A stretch of 64,000 nucleotides of DNA from Sarcophilus harrisii (lineage: Eukaryota > Chordata > Mammalia > Dasyuromorphia > Dasyuridae). Positions 52,013 through 64,000 of the stretch are shown here, one piece after another (position 1 is the stretch's first letter; each line of letters begins with the position of its first letter). The notes under the pieces are model-generated. The model did not search any database. It saw only the letters and a list, made by a program, of their open reading frames with translations, and was not told where the DNA came from. The translations under genes and the position numbers were made by a program. Location of the stretch: NCBI RefSeq assembly GCF_902635505.1, contig NC_045429.1, positions 425,843,669 through 425,907,668 on the forward strand. Direction: 5' to 3'.

Positions 52013-53380
52013 AATCTTTTAGTACCTAGAGCAACACTCCAAAACTATAAATTGTTGAAGACTCTTTACCATTGATTTTGTATTCAGATAGACTTTCCAT
52101 TCAGGAAAACCCTAGAAACTTCAACATCGGACTTATTTTGAAAATCTCCCAGTTTATGCCCTAATCTGAGGAAAGCCTGGAACTTTGATATCTGGCTCAT
52201 TTTGCTTTCCAGGAAAGACCCTTAGATTTCCTGCAAGTATTCATGTTAACAAAACACAAAACATTTAAAAGGTTTTCTTTATAGAACCAAAAAATAAAAA
52301 GGCTTTGTGATTGAGGTCATAAATAGTAAAGAAAACTTCTATTTCCAAGGGTCCATTTAGTGCTTCTGACTTATATTTCTCCCCTATGTGGCTTGAGTTA
52401 CAAATTGATATCCTTGATCTGTTAGGGTTAAAAAACAAAAAAAAAAAAAAAAAAAAAACTTCCATATATTTCAATGACTTGTGAATGAATACCATTTCAC
52501 ACCAATACAGATCCTGAACTAAGAGAGTGCTGTTAGACCCTCATCTGACAGTTTACCTTTCAATCTTAAGTGTTTAGTCAAGGCTTGGAATTTGTGATAG
52601 GTATTCACAGCCCCTACTAGTTTCCATAACTAGATTATAAGATCCTTGCATACCCTGAACTTGGCACAGTATCCTATATATAATGTTTAGCAAAATTCCT
52701 GACAAAATAAGCACTTATTAAATAGTCAACCAACTCCAATTTAAATGATGAAATTTATTACATAGGAGATGAAAATTTAAGCCCTTAAAAAAGGTTTAAC
52801 TTAATTTATGAAAGATATGTTTCACTATTTTAGTTCTATCTTATGAATGCAGTTATACTTTTCCAGGTATGCAAGCTTCTCTTTTCTATGCTTTGTCATC
52901 TTTTCAGATTCTTGTTCATGTCCTCTTCTGGTGGAAGCAAAGATCTGTTCATCATGTCAAAAGACTTTCTCAAACATTTTCACATTCTGTGGGAACCAAT
53001 GAAGCACTACAGCCATCAACCTCCTCTCTCTCTCCCTCAATACATAATCAGCCATTATCCTAATTTTTCAGTCAATTTCTGGATCTCTTTTGCATGCAGG
53101 TCTCTTGGTGATATACTACCGTAGGCTGATTATGACCCCTTTGCACCTCTTAATTGCTCTCTGGGTCAGTTGCAATTTTGATATTTTAAAGATTTTGGGA
53201 TACCAGATTTCTCAGCTCTATACTTACACAAGAAGAGTATGTACTGAAAAGATGGAGAGAAGAGCTTAATTGAAAATACTGGCGCTTCCTGAATGGCTCT
53301 TCCATCTATTCCATTTTATGTCCTTCTATTCATTTCCCTGTTCAGAGTAACATACTAATAATTGTCATGAATTTAGGATT
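52012..53380. other. AT-rich intergenic DNA, unassigned
   Basis: No gene. An A-run at 52436-52458. The 93-codon open frame at 52843-53124 matches nothing I know. Some of this may be old LINE. Confidence 0.35.
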
Positions 53381-53384
53381 ATAG

Positions 53385-53720
53385 AGCTGGAAAAGGCCCT
53401 CAATGTCATCCAGTCTACATCACTCATTTTACAGATAAGGAAATGAAGACCCAGAGAAATTAAGTGATTTACCTGGATCACAAATGTAAGTGGTATATGT
53501 AAAGAGATATATTTAGATGTAGATGTATATGGAGGTATGTATAGACAGATATGTAAAGTATGTATATATTTGTGTATAGATATATGTAAAGTACTTTGGA
53601 AAACTTAAATTTTCAATTAGTAAATTTTTATTATTTCTAGTGGCAGAGCTTGGATTTCAACTCAGATCCTCTGTTTAAAAACATTTTTCTTTCCACAATG
53701 CCATTCTGCCTTTCATGGGG
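53385..53720 (-). mobile_element. MIR-type SINE, antisense, split by a TA-rich insertion
   Basis: The left half (53385-53485) has 'cattttacagataaggaaat' and 'taagtgatttacctggatca'. The right half (53640-53720) has 'gcagagcttggatttcaact' and 'ctttccacaatgccattctg'. Between them lies a TATA/GTAT-rich stretch of about 150 bases. Confidence 0.6.
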
Positions 53721-54367
53721 GAATATGGGAAGGGTGGAAACCCTCTAATAATGCTCCTGGGCTTTATGTAATCAGCTGAGCAACATCTGTAAATAGGAGC
53801 ATCTGTAGAACCCCAGCTTCAACATTGTCATTTAGCTTCTGCACTGGCCATCATTCTCCATGACAGAGGTAAGCATATGCTTTCCCTCCTCCCATTTTAT
53901 ATAGTACTTGACATTGATAATTGGAGGATTGTTGAATAAAGTTATTTCTGTGGTACTTCTAAGAATCTTTGAAGATCTTATTATAAACATAAGAAACCTT
54001 GTTGGAAGAATACCTTTAAAGCCTCATTTTGCTTTACTGAGTGTTTTGGGGGGAGGTGGTAATCAATAAACACAATTGGATCTTGTTTCATCTGTATTTT
54101 TCAATCATTCAAATTCCTGGAGAGAAGAGTATGTTTTAGAAATTTTTTTCCAAAAATCTGTTTCCTCATAGTTTTATAAAGCAAGTTCTCAAATTTTTCA
54201 CATAAAAATTTAAAAAATATAACTGAATTTTCTTGATAGTATTATTGCTTGTGATTTTCCCCAGTTGTTTAGATTATCCTTTAGGTAGCTCCATAATTGA
54301 TTCTTCCATATCTTAATGTTGTATGGTGGTGATTTATGGAATAACAGTAGAAATAAAGAGGGGCAGT

Positions 54368-54513
54368 TAGATGGTGCAGTGGATAGAGTGCCCTCCCTGA
54401 AGTCAGGAGGACCTGAATTCAAATCTGATCTCAAACACTTGATACTTCATAATTGTGTGACCCTGGGCAAGTAACTTAACCCCAATTGCCTCAGCAAAAA
54501 AAAAAAAAAAAAG
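54368..54513 (+). mobile_element. tRNA-headed SINE, poly(A) type
   Basis: A well-kept copy: 'gcagttagatggtgcagtgg', 'gaagtcaggaggacctgaat', 'gtgtgaccctgggcaagtaa' then 'cttaaccccaattgcctcag' and poly(A). Few changes, so relatively young. Confidence 0.88.
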
Positions 54514-54514
54514 T

Positions 54515-57066
54515 AAGTTAAAGGTCAAGTAATCCATTTTAGTCACTGCTAGGGCAAAGGAGAGATATGTATAGTGGGTGGTGTAGATTGCTATATATTA
54601 ACAAAGAAGAATTATGTAGAAGGATGAAGTCATAAAAGTTGCCTATTGACCAGTACAGTATAATATTGGAGAAAAGAATTATATTCTAGACACTTGTGGA
54701 CATTCTAATTATAAATGAAATCCATCCATATATATATATATGAAATTGCAGCTAAATTTAGGATGGTGGATGGATGGATGGTCTTTGGAAGGGGCAACTA
54801 GAGGTGCTGGTAAAGTTGACCAGCAACATCATGGGACACATTCTTCATGATAAGCCTAAGCATAAAGAATAATAAGAAGATAACTGTATTTTTACAGGAA
54901 CAGCTGTTGTAGAAATAAGTATAAAAAGTCTATGAAGAACTTAAGATTCTGCAAATCACATCAATATATACATTGATGCTTGGTGATTTCATTATGAAGA
55001 TAGCCATGGGAAAGGAGTTAAAAATATGTCCTAAAATACTGGTTAGGATTAAGTAACAAAAAAGAAACAGATCTATTACTATTCAGAAGCTTTCTGCCTA
55101 TCATCAGTTCATTTTTCTAGGAAGGATAATATCTTAACCGACAGGAAATCATTGGTTAACACGTGGGAGTCATTTTGGAACTGGCTGACTATGGTGAGTC
55201 AGACTCTCATCTCATTGAAGCAAAGGTCAGAAATAGCACAAAACTAGATCAAAGTCTAAAAATGACAAGACAAACCTTACCTTCCTTTTCCCATTCCCAT
55301 TCTTCCCCCCATCCCCCTTCCCTCCCTACAAACATTTATTAAGTACTATGGGAGATGAAGAATCATGTAGCTTAATAGATAAGATAAACATATATGGTGC
55401 AATTTAATATATACACGATAATTTGTATTAACTTACATGATTAATTCTCCCTCCTCCCCCCCTCTTCCACTGGGGAGTATGGAGATGTGATTTCATTATA
55501 GTAAGGAACTCCTAGTGAGGAAATGCCTTCTACCAATGCATATCTATTTGAGATTTTAGAATATTGCCTAAGGCACTGCAAAGTTAGGCTTCATGTCCAG
55601 GATCACACAACTATAAATCTTTCTAGTTTCCAAGCCAGCTCCCATTTCACTGTGGCCTTCTCTTATTGTAGGCAGACTTTCAAACAGCAACTCTTTCCCC
55701 CAGTGAGAAGTAACCTTTCCTCTATGCTGCCTAATAGTCCTTCAATTAAGCCTAATATATCTCTCGAGGAGTATTTCTCACATGCTGGGTAGTATTCTAT
55801 TCATGTGGATGATTTTTTGTTTTCTTTCTTTCATGTCATGGGGAGCCTTCCTCCACTAGTGTGAATTAACCCTGCCTGGAGTGGGGGAGACTGGGACGCT
55901 GAATTGTCCAAAAGTCACATAGTCAAAATGTGTCAGAGGCAGGACTGGACCCAAAATTGTTCTCCCTAGTCCCACTGCCATTGTGCTTCTCCCTGTGATT
56001 TTTGTTCATAGATTATTCCCCACAAGGCAGGCACTGTGTAATTGATCTTTGCATCTCTCTGCATGCCTTACATACACTAGCTAATAAGAAAATGTCTAAT
56101 TGAATCAAATGATTAAAGACAGACTATTAGACTGGATGGATCACTGGCTTGACCCAATGTAGTTATTTTTATGATCTAATTTTTCTTCATACTAAGATGT
56201 CCATCATTATGACATAGTAATTAAGCAACTTGTCTGTGGGCAGAGCCCTGAAGGACGTGTTAAGGACAGAGGAAGGAAGCAGTAGTAAAAGAGGAAACAG
56301 CCTCTGTGCTGTAAAACAGTGGACATAGCATGCACAGATGAAAAACACAGAAGATTTGCAAAGGAATAAAAGTAAAAATGTCATCGAGGGAACAAGGATA
56401 ATTCCAGAAAGCATCCAAAGCAGCAGTCTTACTAGAACCAGGAAAGAACTAGTTTACTGGAAAGGTGAGAGAAGAGAGAATGGAGCAGAGAGGCCTGTTC
56501 AAGGAAGCAGGAGTCTGCAAGAATCTGTAAGGACCATCTCTCTACTGGAAGAGACTGCATTATCTTGAGGAAAAAAGCACTATTTCAGTAGCATAAAAAA
56601 AAGCCTTTCAGAGCATTTATGCACCCACTTTTATTTTTCACCTCAAAGAGAAGCCTCACAAAAATCAATGGGAAGAAAAGCACAGCTTTTGATGTGGGTC
56701 ACTAATGAACTATAACGAAGGGGAGGGCAGCAGAAAGCTGATTCTGCCCAAAGTCTGGCTAGGACTTAGATAAACTATGTTTTGTCTATCATCATGAGGA
56801 AGAGAGAGAAATCCCAGAAAAAAGGAAAAAGGAAGACTGACCCCAGGGAAAGTCCTTGAAAGGGTATGGGACTTAGCATCAAGCAGAACCTGGTTAAAAC
56901 CCTGCCCAAGACATTAGTTATATGAGCATGAACAAATCTCTTGGCTTCTTTGACCTTCGTTTTTCTTAGCTATAAAAGGATAATAAGATAATAAGCATAC
57001 AAAATGTGGGCTTAAAGCCCACAGAAGTGTTAACTATCATCATTACAGTTTTTGATGAGAATTGTT
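54515..57066. other. Intergenic, mostly unassigned
   Basis: No gene found. Bases 55860-55995 resemble MIR in reverse ('ttgtccaaaagtcacatagt', 'aggcaggactggacccaaaa'). A (TA)n patch is at 54728-54741. Confidence 0.35.
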
Positions 57067-57083
57067 AAGATCTAGCCTGAGAT

Positions 57084-57796
57084 ACTACTGGGATTATATC
57101 CCAAAGAGATTATAAAGAAGGGAAAGGGACCTGTATGTGCACGAATGTTTGTGGCAGCCCTTTTTGTAGTGGCTAAAAACTGGAAACTGAATGGATGTCC
57201 ATCAGTTGGAGAATGGCTGAATAAATTGTGGTATATGAATATTATGGAATATTACTGTTCTGTAAGAAATGACCAACAGGATGATTTCAGAAAGGCCTGG
57301 AGAGACTTACACGAACTGATGCTGAGTGAAATGAGCAAGACCAGGAGATCATTATATACTTCAACAATAATACTATATGATGACCAGTTCTGATGGACCA
57401 GGCCATCCTCAGCAACGAGATCAACCAAATCATTTCTAATGGAGCAGTAATGAACTGAACCAGCTATGCCCAGAAAAAGAACTCTGGGAGATGACTAAAA
57501 ACCATTACATTGAATTCCCAATCCCTATATTTATGCCCACCTGCATTTTTGATTTCCTTCACAAGCTAATTGTACAATATTTCAGAGTCTGATTCTTTTT
57601 GTACAGCAAAATAACGTTTTGGTCATGTATACTTATTGTGTATCTAATTTATATTTTAATATATTTAACATCTACTGGTCATCCTGCCATCTGGGGGAGG
57701 GTGGGGGGTAAGAGGTGAAAAATTGGAACAAGAGGTTTGGCAATTGTTAATGCTGTAAAGTTACCCATGCATATATCCTGTAAATAAAAGGCTATT

Positions 57797-57827
<31 letters not shown>

Positions 57828-57850
57828 TTAAAAAAAAAAAAAAAAAAAAA
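57084..57850 (+). mobile_element. L1 LINE 3' end, young, with 17-bp target-site duplication
   Basis: 5'-truncated L1. It starts in the last part of ORF2 (readable as G-C-P-S-V-G-E-W-L-N-K-L-W-Y, then E-Y-Y-C-S-V-R-N-D-Q-Q) and continues through the 3' UTR ('ggaacaagaggtttggcaat', 'ttacccatgcatatatcctg') to AATAAA and an A-rich tail. It is flanked by 'aagatctagcctgagat' at 57067-57083 and 57851-57867, an exact duplication. The junction TT|AAGA fits the L1 endonuclease. The ORF2 part still reads for about 80 codons. Confidence 0.95.
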
Positions 57851-57867
57851 AAGATCTAGCCTGAGAT

Positions 57868-58725
57868 GTCATAACTGAATTTCTGGAGCATCATCAAGTT
57901 TCATCCACCATTCCTGATGCTCCTCTTAAGAGTTAATAAAAGTTGGTAAAAACCTAGGTAGGTTGCCAGAGAAAGCCATTGATAAGCCTCAGAAATATTT
58001 CAGCTCCCATAGCGTCTGATGCCATATCAGTTTTGAAATATGCTGTTATTTCTGAGAACTTACTTCATATCCTCCATAAACAGAAAAGAGGAAAAACTTT
58101 AGACCCATCTGAGACTTCCACCTCCAGTCTGCTGACTAAGCATTCTTAAGTCCCCCTTCTCCTAAACACAGTAACCCTTACTAGTCTTGCCAACCACCAG
58201 CTCTAAAAAAAACTGGAATTGGTTTTCCTTTATTCACCAGCATATCCTAAGAGATCCAGAATTTATCTCCCCAATTTTTGGTACTCTGTTTTGCTTTGTT
58301 TTTTCACTAGTTTTCTAGGTTTACTACAGTTATGAGTTTTGATGCTAAAATATTTAGGTAGCATGATAAAAGAAAGAACTTAGGGTAACTAGAGGCTCAG
58401 GACAGTGTTTTCCTTTCCCACTCCCCAAAAAACCTTCCATGAGAATCCCTAGCTAGGTTCTTCTCCACAACTTGTTTGAACAGCAAACACTTTCTGTTCC
58501 AGCCAAAATATTTTGCACCAAAACTGCTGGATCCATTCTGACTCACCTTAGCATTTAAGTCCATTTTTTCTGCTTAGAATTTCCTGTCCCCCTGCTCATT
58601 CACGCTCTTCCATTTTTAAAAGCCTAGTTCTATTCTTATCTCCTATATGAAGTCATTTAGCACTTGGCATATACTATTTTGTATCATTACTCAATTCAAA
58701 AAATTCAAAACCATGTATGAAACAT
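57868..58725. other. Intergenic, nothing recognised
   Basis: Ordinary AT-rich DNA. It continues the sequence interrupted by the L1 insertion at 57084. Confidence 0.4.
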
Positions 58726-58727
58726 CT

Positions 58728-58985
58728 AGGCAGTTAGGTAGCTCAGTGGCTAGTGTCAGGCCTGAAGTCAAGGAGATTCATGTTCCTGAGTTCAAGTGTG
58801 ACCCCAGACATGTCCTAGCTGTGTGACCCTGGCTAGTCACTTAACCCTGCTTGCCTCAGTTCCCTCATCTGTCAAAGGAGCTGAAGAGGGAAATGACAAA
58901 CTACTCCAGTATCTTTGCCTAGAAAGCCCCAAGTAGAGTCATAAAGAGTCAGATTCAATTGAAATAACGTAACAATATTAAACAT
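58728..58985 (+). mobile_element. tRNA-headed SINE with RTE-type tail
   Basis: 'gcagttaggtagctcagtgg', 'cctagctgtgtgaccctggc', 'ttgcctcagttccctcatct', 'ccagtatctttgcctagaaa' and 'cataaagagtcagattcaat'. Confidence 0.8.
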
Positions 58986-59394
58986 CTATTGTATGTAGAA
59001 ACATGATTCCTGCTTTAAAGGAGTCAATACAGAATCTAAGAGAGGGATATAACAAATACACAAATATTTCAATTATTTATGATTGATATTGGAAGTTCCA
59101 GTTCTTCATATAACTTTGTTAGACAATATACAAAGAGTTGCTTTGGTGGAAGAAATTCCTCCCCGGTGGCCCATTCTTGTAAGATGAACCTCTCTAGACC
59201 TTGCTAGGCTGCTTCATGGAAAGGTCACATGTCACCAGAGCCATATGGGAAAACTTTCCCATGCTAATGGGAATCTGCTAATGATTGAGTTCCACTGATG
59301 GAGCTTTTAAGAAAATTCAGGGCCAACTTGACAATGAGGCATATAAAACATTATTGGAGTTGTCTATTTGTATATATAAATTTTATACACTAGA

Positions 59395-59660
59395 TTGCTG
59401 GGGAAGGAGATTAGCCTTATTCTGTTAGGCCCCAGGGGGCTGGACTAGGAACCTTTGAGTGGTAGTTGTAAAGAGGAAGATTTACACTGATAAGAAAGAA
59501 AATACTGACAAAGAGAACTTCCCCAAAAGGGAATGGCCTATCTGGGGAAGTAGTGGATGTCTCCTCACTAAAAGTCTTCCAGCAAAGGACGGATGACTAC
59601 TTTGGTCAGGGATTTGTGTCATTTAGTGCGTGGGGTCTCTGAGCCTCTGCAATGAATACT
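59395..59660 (+). mobile_element. L3/CR1 LINE 3' end
   Basis: 'ggggctggactaggaacctt', 'gggaatggcctatctgggga', 'ctaaaagtcttccagcaaag', 'gatgactactttggtcaggg' resemble the L3 3' UTR, + strand. The pieces seem slightly out of order, so there may be two overlapping fragments. Confidence 0.6.
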
Positions 59661-60540
59661 TCTCAAAGGCACCAATAAAATTTTGTCTTTATTTGTATCC
59701 TGAAATGCTCTTGAAGAAAGATATTTATTCAGTGCTAGTTAGTTGTTGATGATGATTTTTTCTTACTGCCATTCCCCGGGAAAAGGTCTGGAGAGGTGTC
59801 CTCCTCACTAAAGAACTTTTTCTTCACCCCTTCAGTATCCATTTTAGTGCAGTTATCCATAGTCAGTACAAACACACAAACTTTTTACAATGCAAGGTAA
59901 TTTTTGATTACAGATTATACATAGAATAGATATGTTACAGATATGGAGAAGCACTAATTAATGTCAATTAGCACTAACCGTTTTTTAAAAACTGTTTTCT
60001 TTTCCAGGTATTTGGGTGTTCCTGTAGCTCCAAACCTAGTGCCTACTAGTCACTAGAGGTTATTGACTATTAATTTACCCTACTTTACCCACCCAGACTC
60101 AGGTTAACTATGTTAAAGTTGGTCTGACATGTCCAGTTTTGTCCAGGTTCTAGATCCAACTTCCAGCTTCAAGTCAAAACTTTTCCCCTTCTAACTAACT
60201 GAACCTTAGACCTTAGCTTTACTATATCTTTTGGATTAAATTCCCTTAACAGTGTATTCTAACCCAAACTTAATCAAATTATCCCTTTCTCCCCTTATGA
60301 ACTGAACTCACTATTCTTCCTCCCAAGCTTTGTTTGCAACTCTTCCAGCAAACATTATCATCTAAGGCTCCAAATCTCCCACCTTTTTTTTTTCTTTTTA
60401 ATTATGGACTTTCCTGGTCAATGTTAATAAATCCTAGTGTACCATCATTAAGGGTGTCTGCTGCTTAAGTGTTGTCAAAGATTACAGGTTATTCAGAAAA
60501 TACATCTTTAGGAAGTGTTCAAGAGTAACAAAGAGGGATT
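59660..60540. other. Intergenic, nothing recognised
   Basis: AT-rich with no gene. Confidence 0.4.
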
Positions 60541-61065
60541 TCAGCTAAATACTATGGCCAGGGTGAACAAGTAAGAAATGGAAACAAGGTGAAACTGGAG
60601 TTTGGAAACTGCAACAAGGAGAATCTCAAGTCACAGGGAAGTGACTCTGCCAAAGAAAAAATTAATTCCCAGGAAATGCATAAAGTAAAGCAAAGGAAGG
60701 ACTGTTTTCTGAGATGTCGGTGGAAAGTAAGAAAGGAGCCAAATCTGAAAATGGAAGCCAAGTTATGGAAGACTCTAAATCGAATGAAAGTGACCTGGTC
60801 TTGGAGAAAGGTTAATCAGTTGAGGCAGGAAGTAGTAAGAGAAAAGGTATATTCCAAAGACAGCACAAAGTAAGCTATCCAAGTTGAAAGTGTTATTGCA
60901 TAATAAAATTTGTCCTGGAAGCAAGTTTAAGCTAAAGTTTTTCAAAGATATGGAAGTGTTAGACATATAATGCCATATTTCATCAGTAGCTCCACTGGTT
61001 CAATTAGTAGTGGCCAGAATAATGTGGTCACTACTCCATCACCTCCCAAAGAGAGTGATTAATTG
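60540..61065 (+). pseudogene. Possible processed pseudogene of an unrecognised basic/serine-rich protein
   Basis: Successive segments read like a Lys/Ser/Glu-rich nuclear protein, but in different frames: 60589-60720 (K-E-N-L-K-S-Q-G-S-D-S-A-K-E-K), 60690-60812 in another frame (S-V-E-S-K-K-G-A-K-S-E-N-G-S-Q-V-M-E-D-S-K), 60880-60969 (N-K-I-C-P-G-S-K-F-K-L-K-F-F-K-D-M-E-V), and 60970-61062 (S-S-S-T-G-S-I-S-S-G-Q-N-N-V-V then T-T-P-S-P-P-K-E-S-D and a stop). At least three frame changes or stops separate them. I do not recognise the parent. It may be chance in A-rich DNA. Confidence 0.3.
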
Positions 61066-63670
61066 ATTAAATTGCTTTTTTCTCCCAAAAGCATTTTTTC
61101 ATCATCTAGACTGAAAATTGCTTGGGGACAATATTTTAAAATGGGAGAATAGGATTTTAGGTTTTGGACCACTGTTTAAAGATAGGAAGGTTAAATATGT
61201 TAGAATTTTTCATATATGAGCAAAGTTTAACTTAGAAATTGTTAAATTCTTAGAACATCTCCTTTTTCAGGATTTATGTGAAATAATTTGAAGGAAAAAA
61301 TCTGTATACATTATTAGCAGTATCAAGGAAATGGGAGTGAGAAGTGAGAGAGATACTTTTTATATAAATTTCCAGCTGTTGCCCAGCTTCAAGGAAGAAG
61401 ATACTTTGATGGTAAGCTCACAAGACTCAGGATCCCTTGGAACTTAAAGACATCTGAGTGTATAAAGACAGTCATATCTATCTAGAATGTACTGTCTATT
61501 ATATGTTACCATAAAGTTGGGTCCCCTTTACATGTTAATTTTGAAAGGCCCTGTAGAAAGAGAATTTTTTTTTTTTTTCATTTTCAAGAGTCTTAGATCT
61601 TCATATTGATTTCTGTGGTTTTGGTACTATCTGAATATGATATTTTTCATAAGCATCTCTCATGGGCACAAGTAACGTCATTGGAAAAGGACACAATGTA
61701 GCATATTTCCTCATAAGTCCAGTCAATAGCAGTCCAGTGTATTAATTGAGATTCACAAGTGCCTCACAAAATAGTGGGGTTTTCTCTACGTTGAGAAGGA
61801 CACAAAAAACTGGGGTAACTTTTACATTTCCTTTGTGCTGGAGATAAATAAGGCCATGTATAGGATTCTGGCACCAAACGAAGTAGATTGGAAGAGCATG
61901 GTTTTAGACTGTTAGAGAGTAATAGAATGGGAAGGCAGTTATGAATCTTAGGAGAATGATTCCAGACATGAAGAAATCACATGAAGAAATTTTATCAGCC
62001 TTTTATTATGTGAAACAGCTCATGGATTCAACTAAATGTGACTAAGCAAGGCAGAATCATAGATGATTAAGCAACATTCTTGTGGATTGGGGAGACTTTT
62101 AAAGTCTTAGGGAGAGGAAAAACAAGGGCAAAGTCTGGGGAGTAAGGGAAGAAATGTGGGAGGAGTTAGGGAGAGGCCAGGGAGAGATAGAGGAAGAGCC
62201 AGGTGGAGTCTATAGGACAGAGCAGGCCCCAAATTTGTGTGAAGATAATCTATTCAAGACCAACTCAAGAGGTCTGCTCATCTCTGTGTAACAAGAAGAC
62301 AGGATGGAGAGATTAGTGTTACTGATAATGAAGGCAGATAGGCTGATTAGAATTCCTGTTGTACATCAATACTTGTACTGCATTAAGCTTGTAATACATC
62401 CATGCTGTATTGCATCAAGCTTTGTGATAAACTGAATTACTTCTTTTAACCGCTTATTTTCAATTTTATAAACTGTTTTCTCACACTGACATTTCATTTT
62501 TGAATGTCAAAATTCTAGGGTTCAAATTTATTTGTCCTTTTACCTCATTTATAATCTCAGATTATTTTTACCATGTAGAAAAGAGGGGTAAACGTTTGTA
62601 TCTAGTGTTTCATTACTGCTAATATTAACTAGAATTTTAAAATTATCCTCATCACTATTCCTTATTGTTTGGTTAAATACGAACCCATAGCAAGACACTT
62701 TATTTTTCATTGATACTTTTTCAGAAATGTGAAAATAAATTTCACAGGGAAAAAAAATTATGAACTTAACAAAAACAGTCCATTATTGAAAAAATTATCT
62801 ATAGAACTGTAAATTTATCTTACATACATTTTGCTTTTTAAATGTATATATTAAATTTAACAAGACAGTAACAAAATTGCCCTGTTTCCAATCTATTTAT
62901 AATGACTACATTCTATACTCCTTGACACCTACCCCTCCACATAATGGAGTCACATTTTCTGCTTAGACATTATCATAAAACAGAAATTATAAATCTCTCA
63001 GAACAGGCCTGCCAATACTTATTGACTCTAATTCAGTTTCCAGGGCCAGTTATGATCTCTCACTCCCTAAAGTCTTTTAAGAATTAGCAACATCCTAGTT
63101 AGCCAGTGGCTAGGAGAATTAGATGTGATTGCCTTGTAGGTATGTAAATGCTTATCCAGGAAGGATGGGACACTGAAAATGTTAAGCATCCTCTGTACCA
63201 CCTAGAAAGGGCTGGTAAAACTTGAGGGGAGACAGTGTTGGAAAACATTGCAAACTAAATAATGACATTAAGCATAGTCTCATTCTTTATGGCTACCGAA
63301 AAAGAGCACACAGTGCCTCAAATACATACTGCAGGTGTTCAGTAAATTTTTCGGAATGAGTAAAAATTTGCATGAACCAAAGTAGGAATAGTTGGGAAAG
63401 TGAGCAATAAGGAGAGGTGATTGATTTTCTTCTTTTTATACCCACTCCTAATATATTCTATTTTCTGGTACCTGGTACCTTCCTTCCTCAATTCAGCACC
63501 TTCCTATATAAAGTAGTTTTCATTTTTAACTAAAGAAAATATGTTCAGCTGGAAATGGTTGGTGAACATTTCTATGACTTTTTAATTCAGCACCAGCAAT
63601 CTACCTTACTTACTATGCTTTACAGTTACAAAGTGCTTGATACACATCATCTTTAAAAACATTTTTTAAA
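61065..63670. other. AT-rich intergenic DNA
   Basis: No gene. A purine-rich block at 62100-62230 and AT-rich text after 62450. No repeat family that I can name with confidence. Confidence 0.4.
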
Positions 63671-63674
63671 AATT

Positions 63675-63935
63675 CTGAGTTTACATTCTGAAGAGCAATT
63701 TGTAACTATGCTCAAAAAGTTATCAAACTGTGCATGTCTTTTAATCTACCAGTGTTTCTATTGGACTTATATCCCAAAGAGATCCTAAAGGAGAGATGTG
63801 CAAAAATGTTTGTAGTGGCCAGAAACAGGAAACTGAGTGGATGCTCATCAATTGGAGAATGGCTGAATAAATTCTGGTATATCAATGTTACAGAATATTA
63901 TTGTTCTGTAAGAAATGACCAGCAAGATTGAATGA
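63675..63935 (+). mobile_element. L1 LINE ORF2 C-terminal fragment
   Basis: Starts near 'agagcaatttgtaactatgc' and reads 'ttatatcccaaagagatcct', 'caattggagaatggctgaat' and 'attattgttctgtaagaaat'. It is homologous to the start of the L1 at 57084-57290, but more diverged and cut short at about 63932. No 3' UTR. Confidence 0.8.
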
Positions 63936-64000
63936 GGTGAGGTGAGATCTTTCAAGACAGTTGTGAAAATCGAGTAAGGCTTCCTCTATTTCAAAGTTTG

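Noticed and set aside
57145-57393. An 82-codon open frame
   Set aside because: It is the end of L1 ORF2 in a 5'-truncated insertion, not a host gene.
1-64000. CRISPR arrays, operons, integrases, phage or bacterial systems
   Set aside because: Spliced vertebrate genes and mammalian SINE/LINE content throughout; no regularly spaced direct repeats other than microsatellites.

Overview
The window is mammalian nuclear DNA, almost certainly from a marsupial. Two single-copy genes can be read exon by exon. ADAMTSL4 lies on the + strand: its coding exons span 15515-23114, its untranslated first exon ends at 12952, and its poly(A) signal is near 23777. MCL1 lies on the - strand: coding 46893-45162, with a long 3' UTR reaching about 42330. 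The two genes are neighbours in the same relative orientation on human 1q21. The marsupial call rests on the repeats. There are many tRNA-headed SINEs, some with an RTE-type tail ending in a 'gagtcagacacaactga'-like motif. There are also marsupial-type L1 3' ends, a BovB/RTE-like LINE piece, and abundant old MIR, L2 and L3/CR1. I cannot settle the species; the L1 and SINE tails look more Australian than American, but that is a weak inference.

Layout. 1-12.1 kb is a repeat graveyard with no host gene: layered L3/CR1, L2, MIR, SINE and L1 fragments, a (GGAA)n array, and a probable 7SL RNA pseudogene. 12.1-23.8 kb is ADAMTSL4: a polypurine tract, a CpG island promoter with noncoding exon 1, then 16 coding exons. 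All introns are GT-AG. The joined reading frame is exactly 1121 codons (1120 aa plus stop). 23.8-25.5 kb is a second, orphan CpG-rich block. 25.5-42.3 kb is intergenic, with L2 copies in alternating orientation, SINEs, an E-box cluster, a 38-G run and a repeat-poor stretch at 39.1-42.3 kb. 42.3-47.2 kb is MCL1 with its CpG island and core promoter. 47.2-64 kb is AT-rich and gene-poor: L1 in antisense, an RTE piece, SINEs, a young L1 3' end with a clean 17-bp target-site duplication, and one possible degraded processed pseudogene.

Function. ADAMTSL4 is a secreted extracellular-matrix glycoprotein linked to fibrillin-1 microfibrils. MCL1 is an anti-apoptotic BCL2-family protein of the mitochondrial outer membrane. 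They share a neighbourhood, not a pathway. I found no CRISPR array, operon, tRNA gene or endogenous retrovirus that I could support. The most interesting points are marsupial-specific differences in the two proteins, a promoter-like module inside the ADAMTSL4 3' UTR next to an orphan CpG island, a palindromic mariner-type MITE in an ADAMTSL4 intron, and the stratigraphy of the repeats. I see nothing that amounts to a new biological system.
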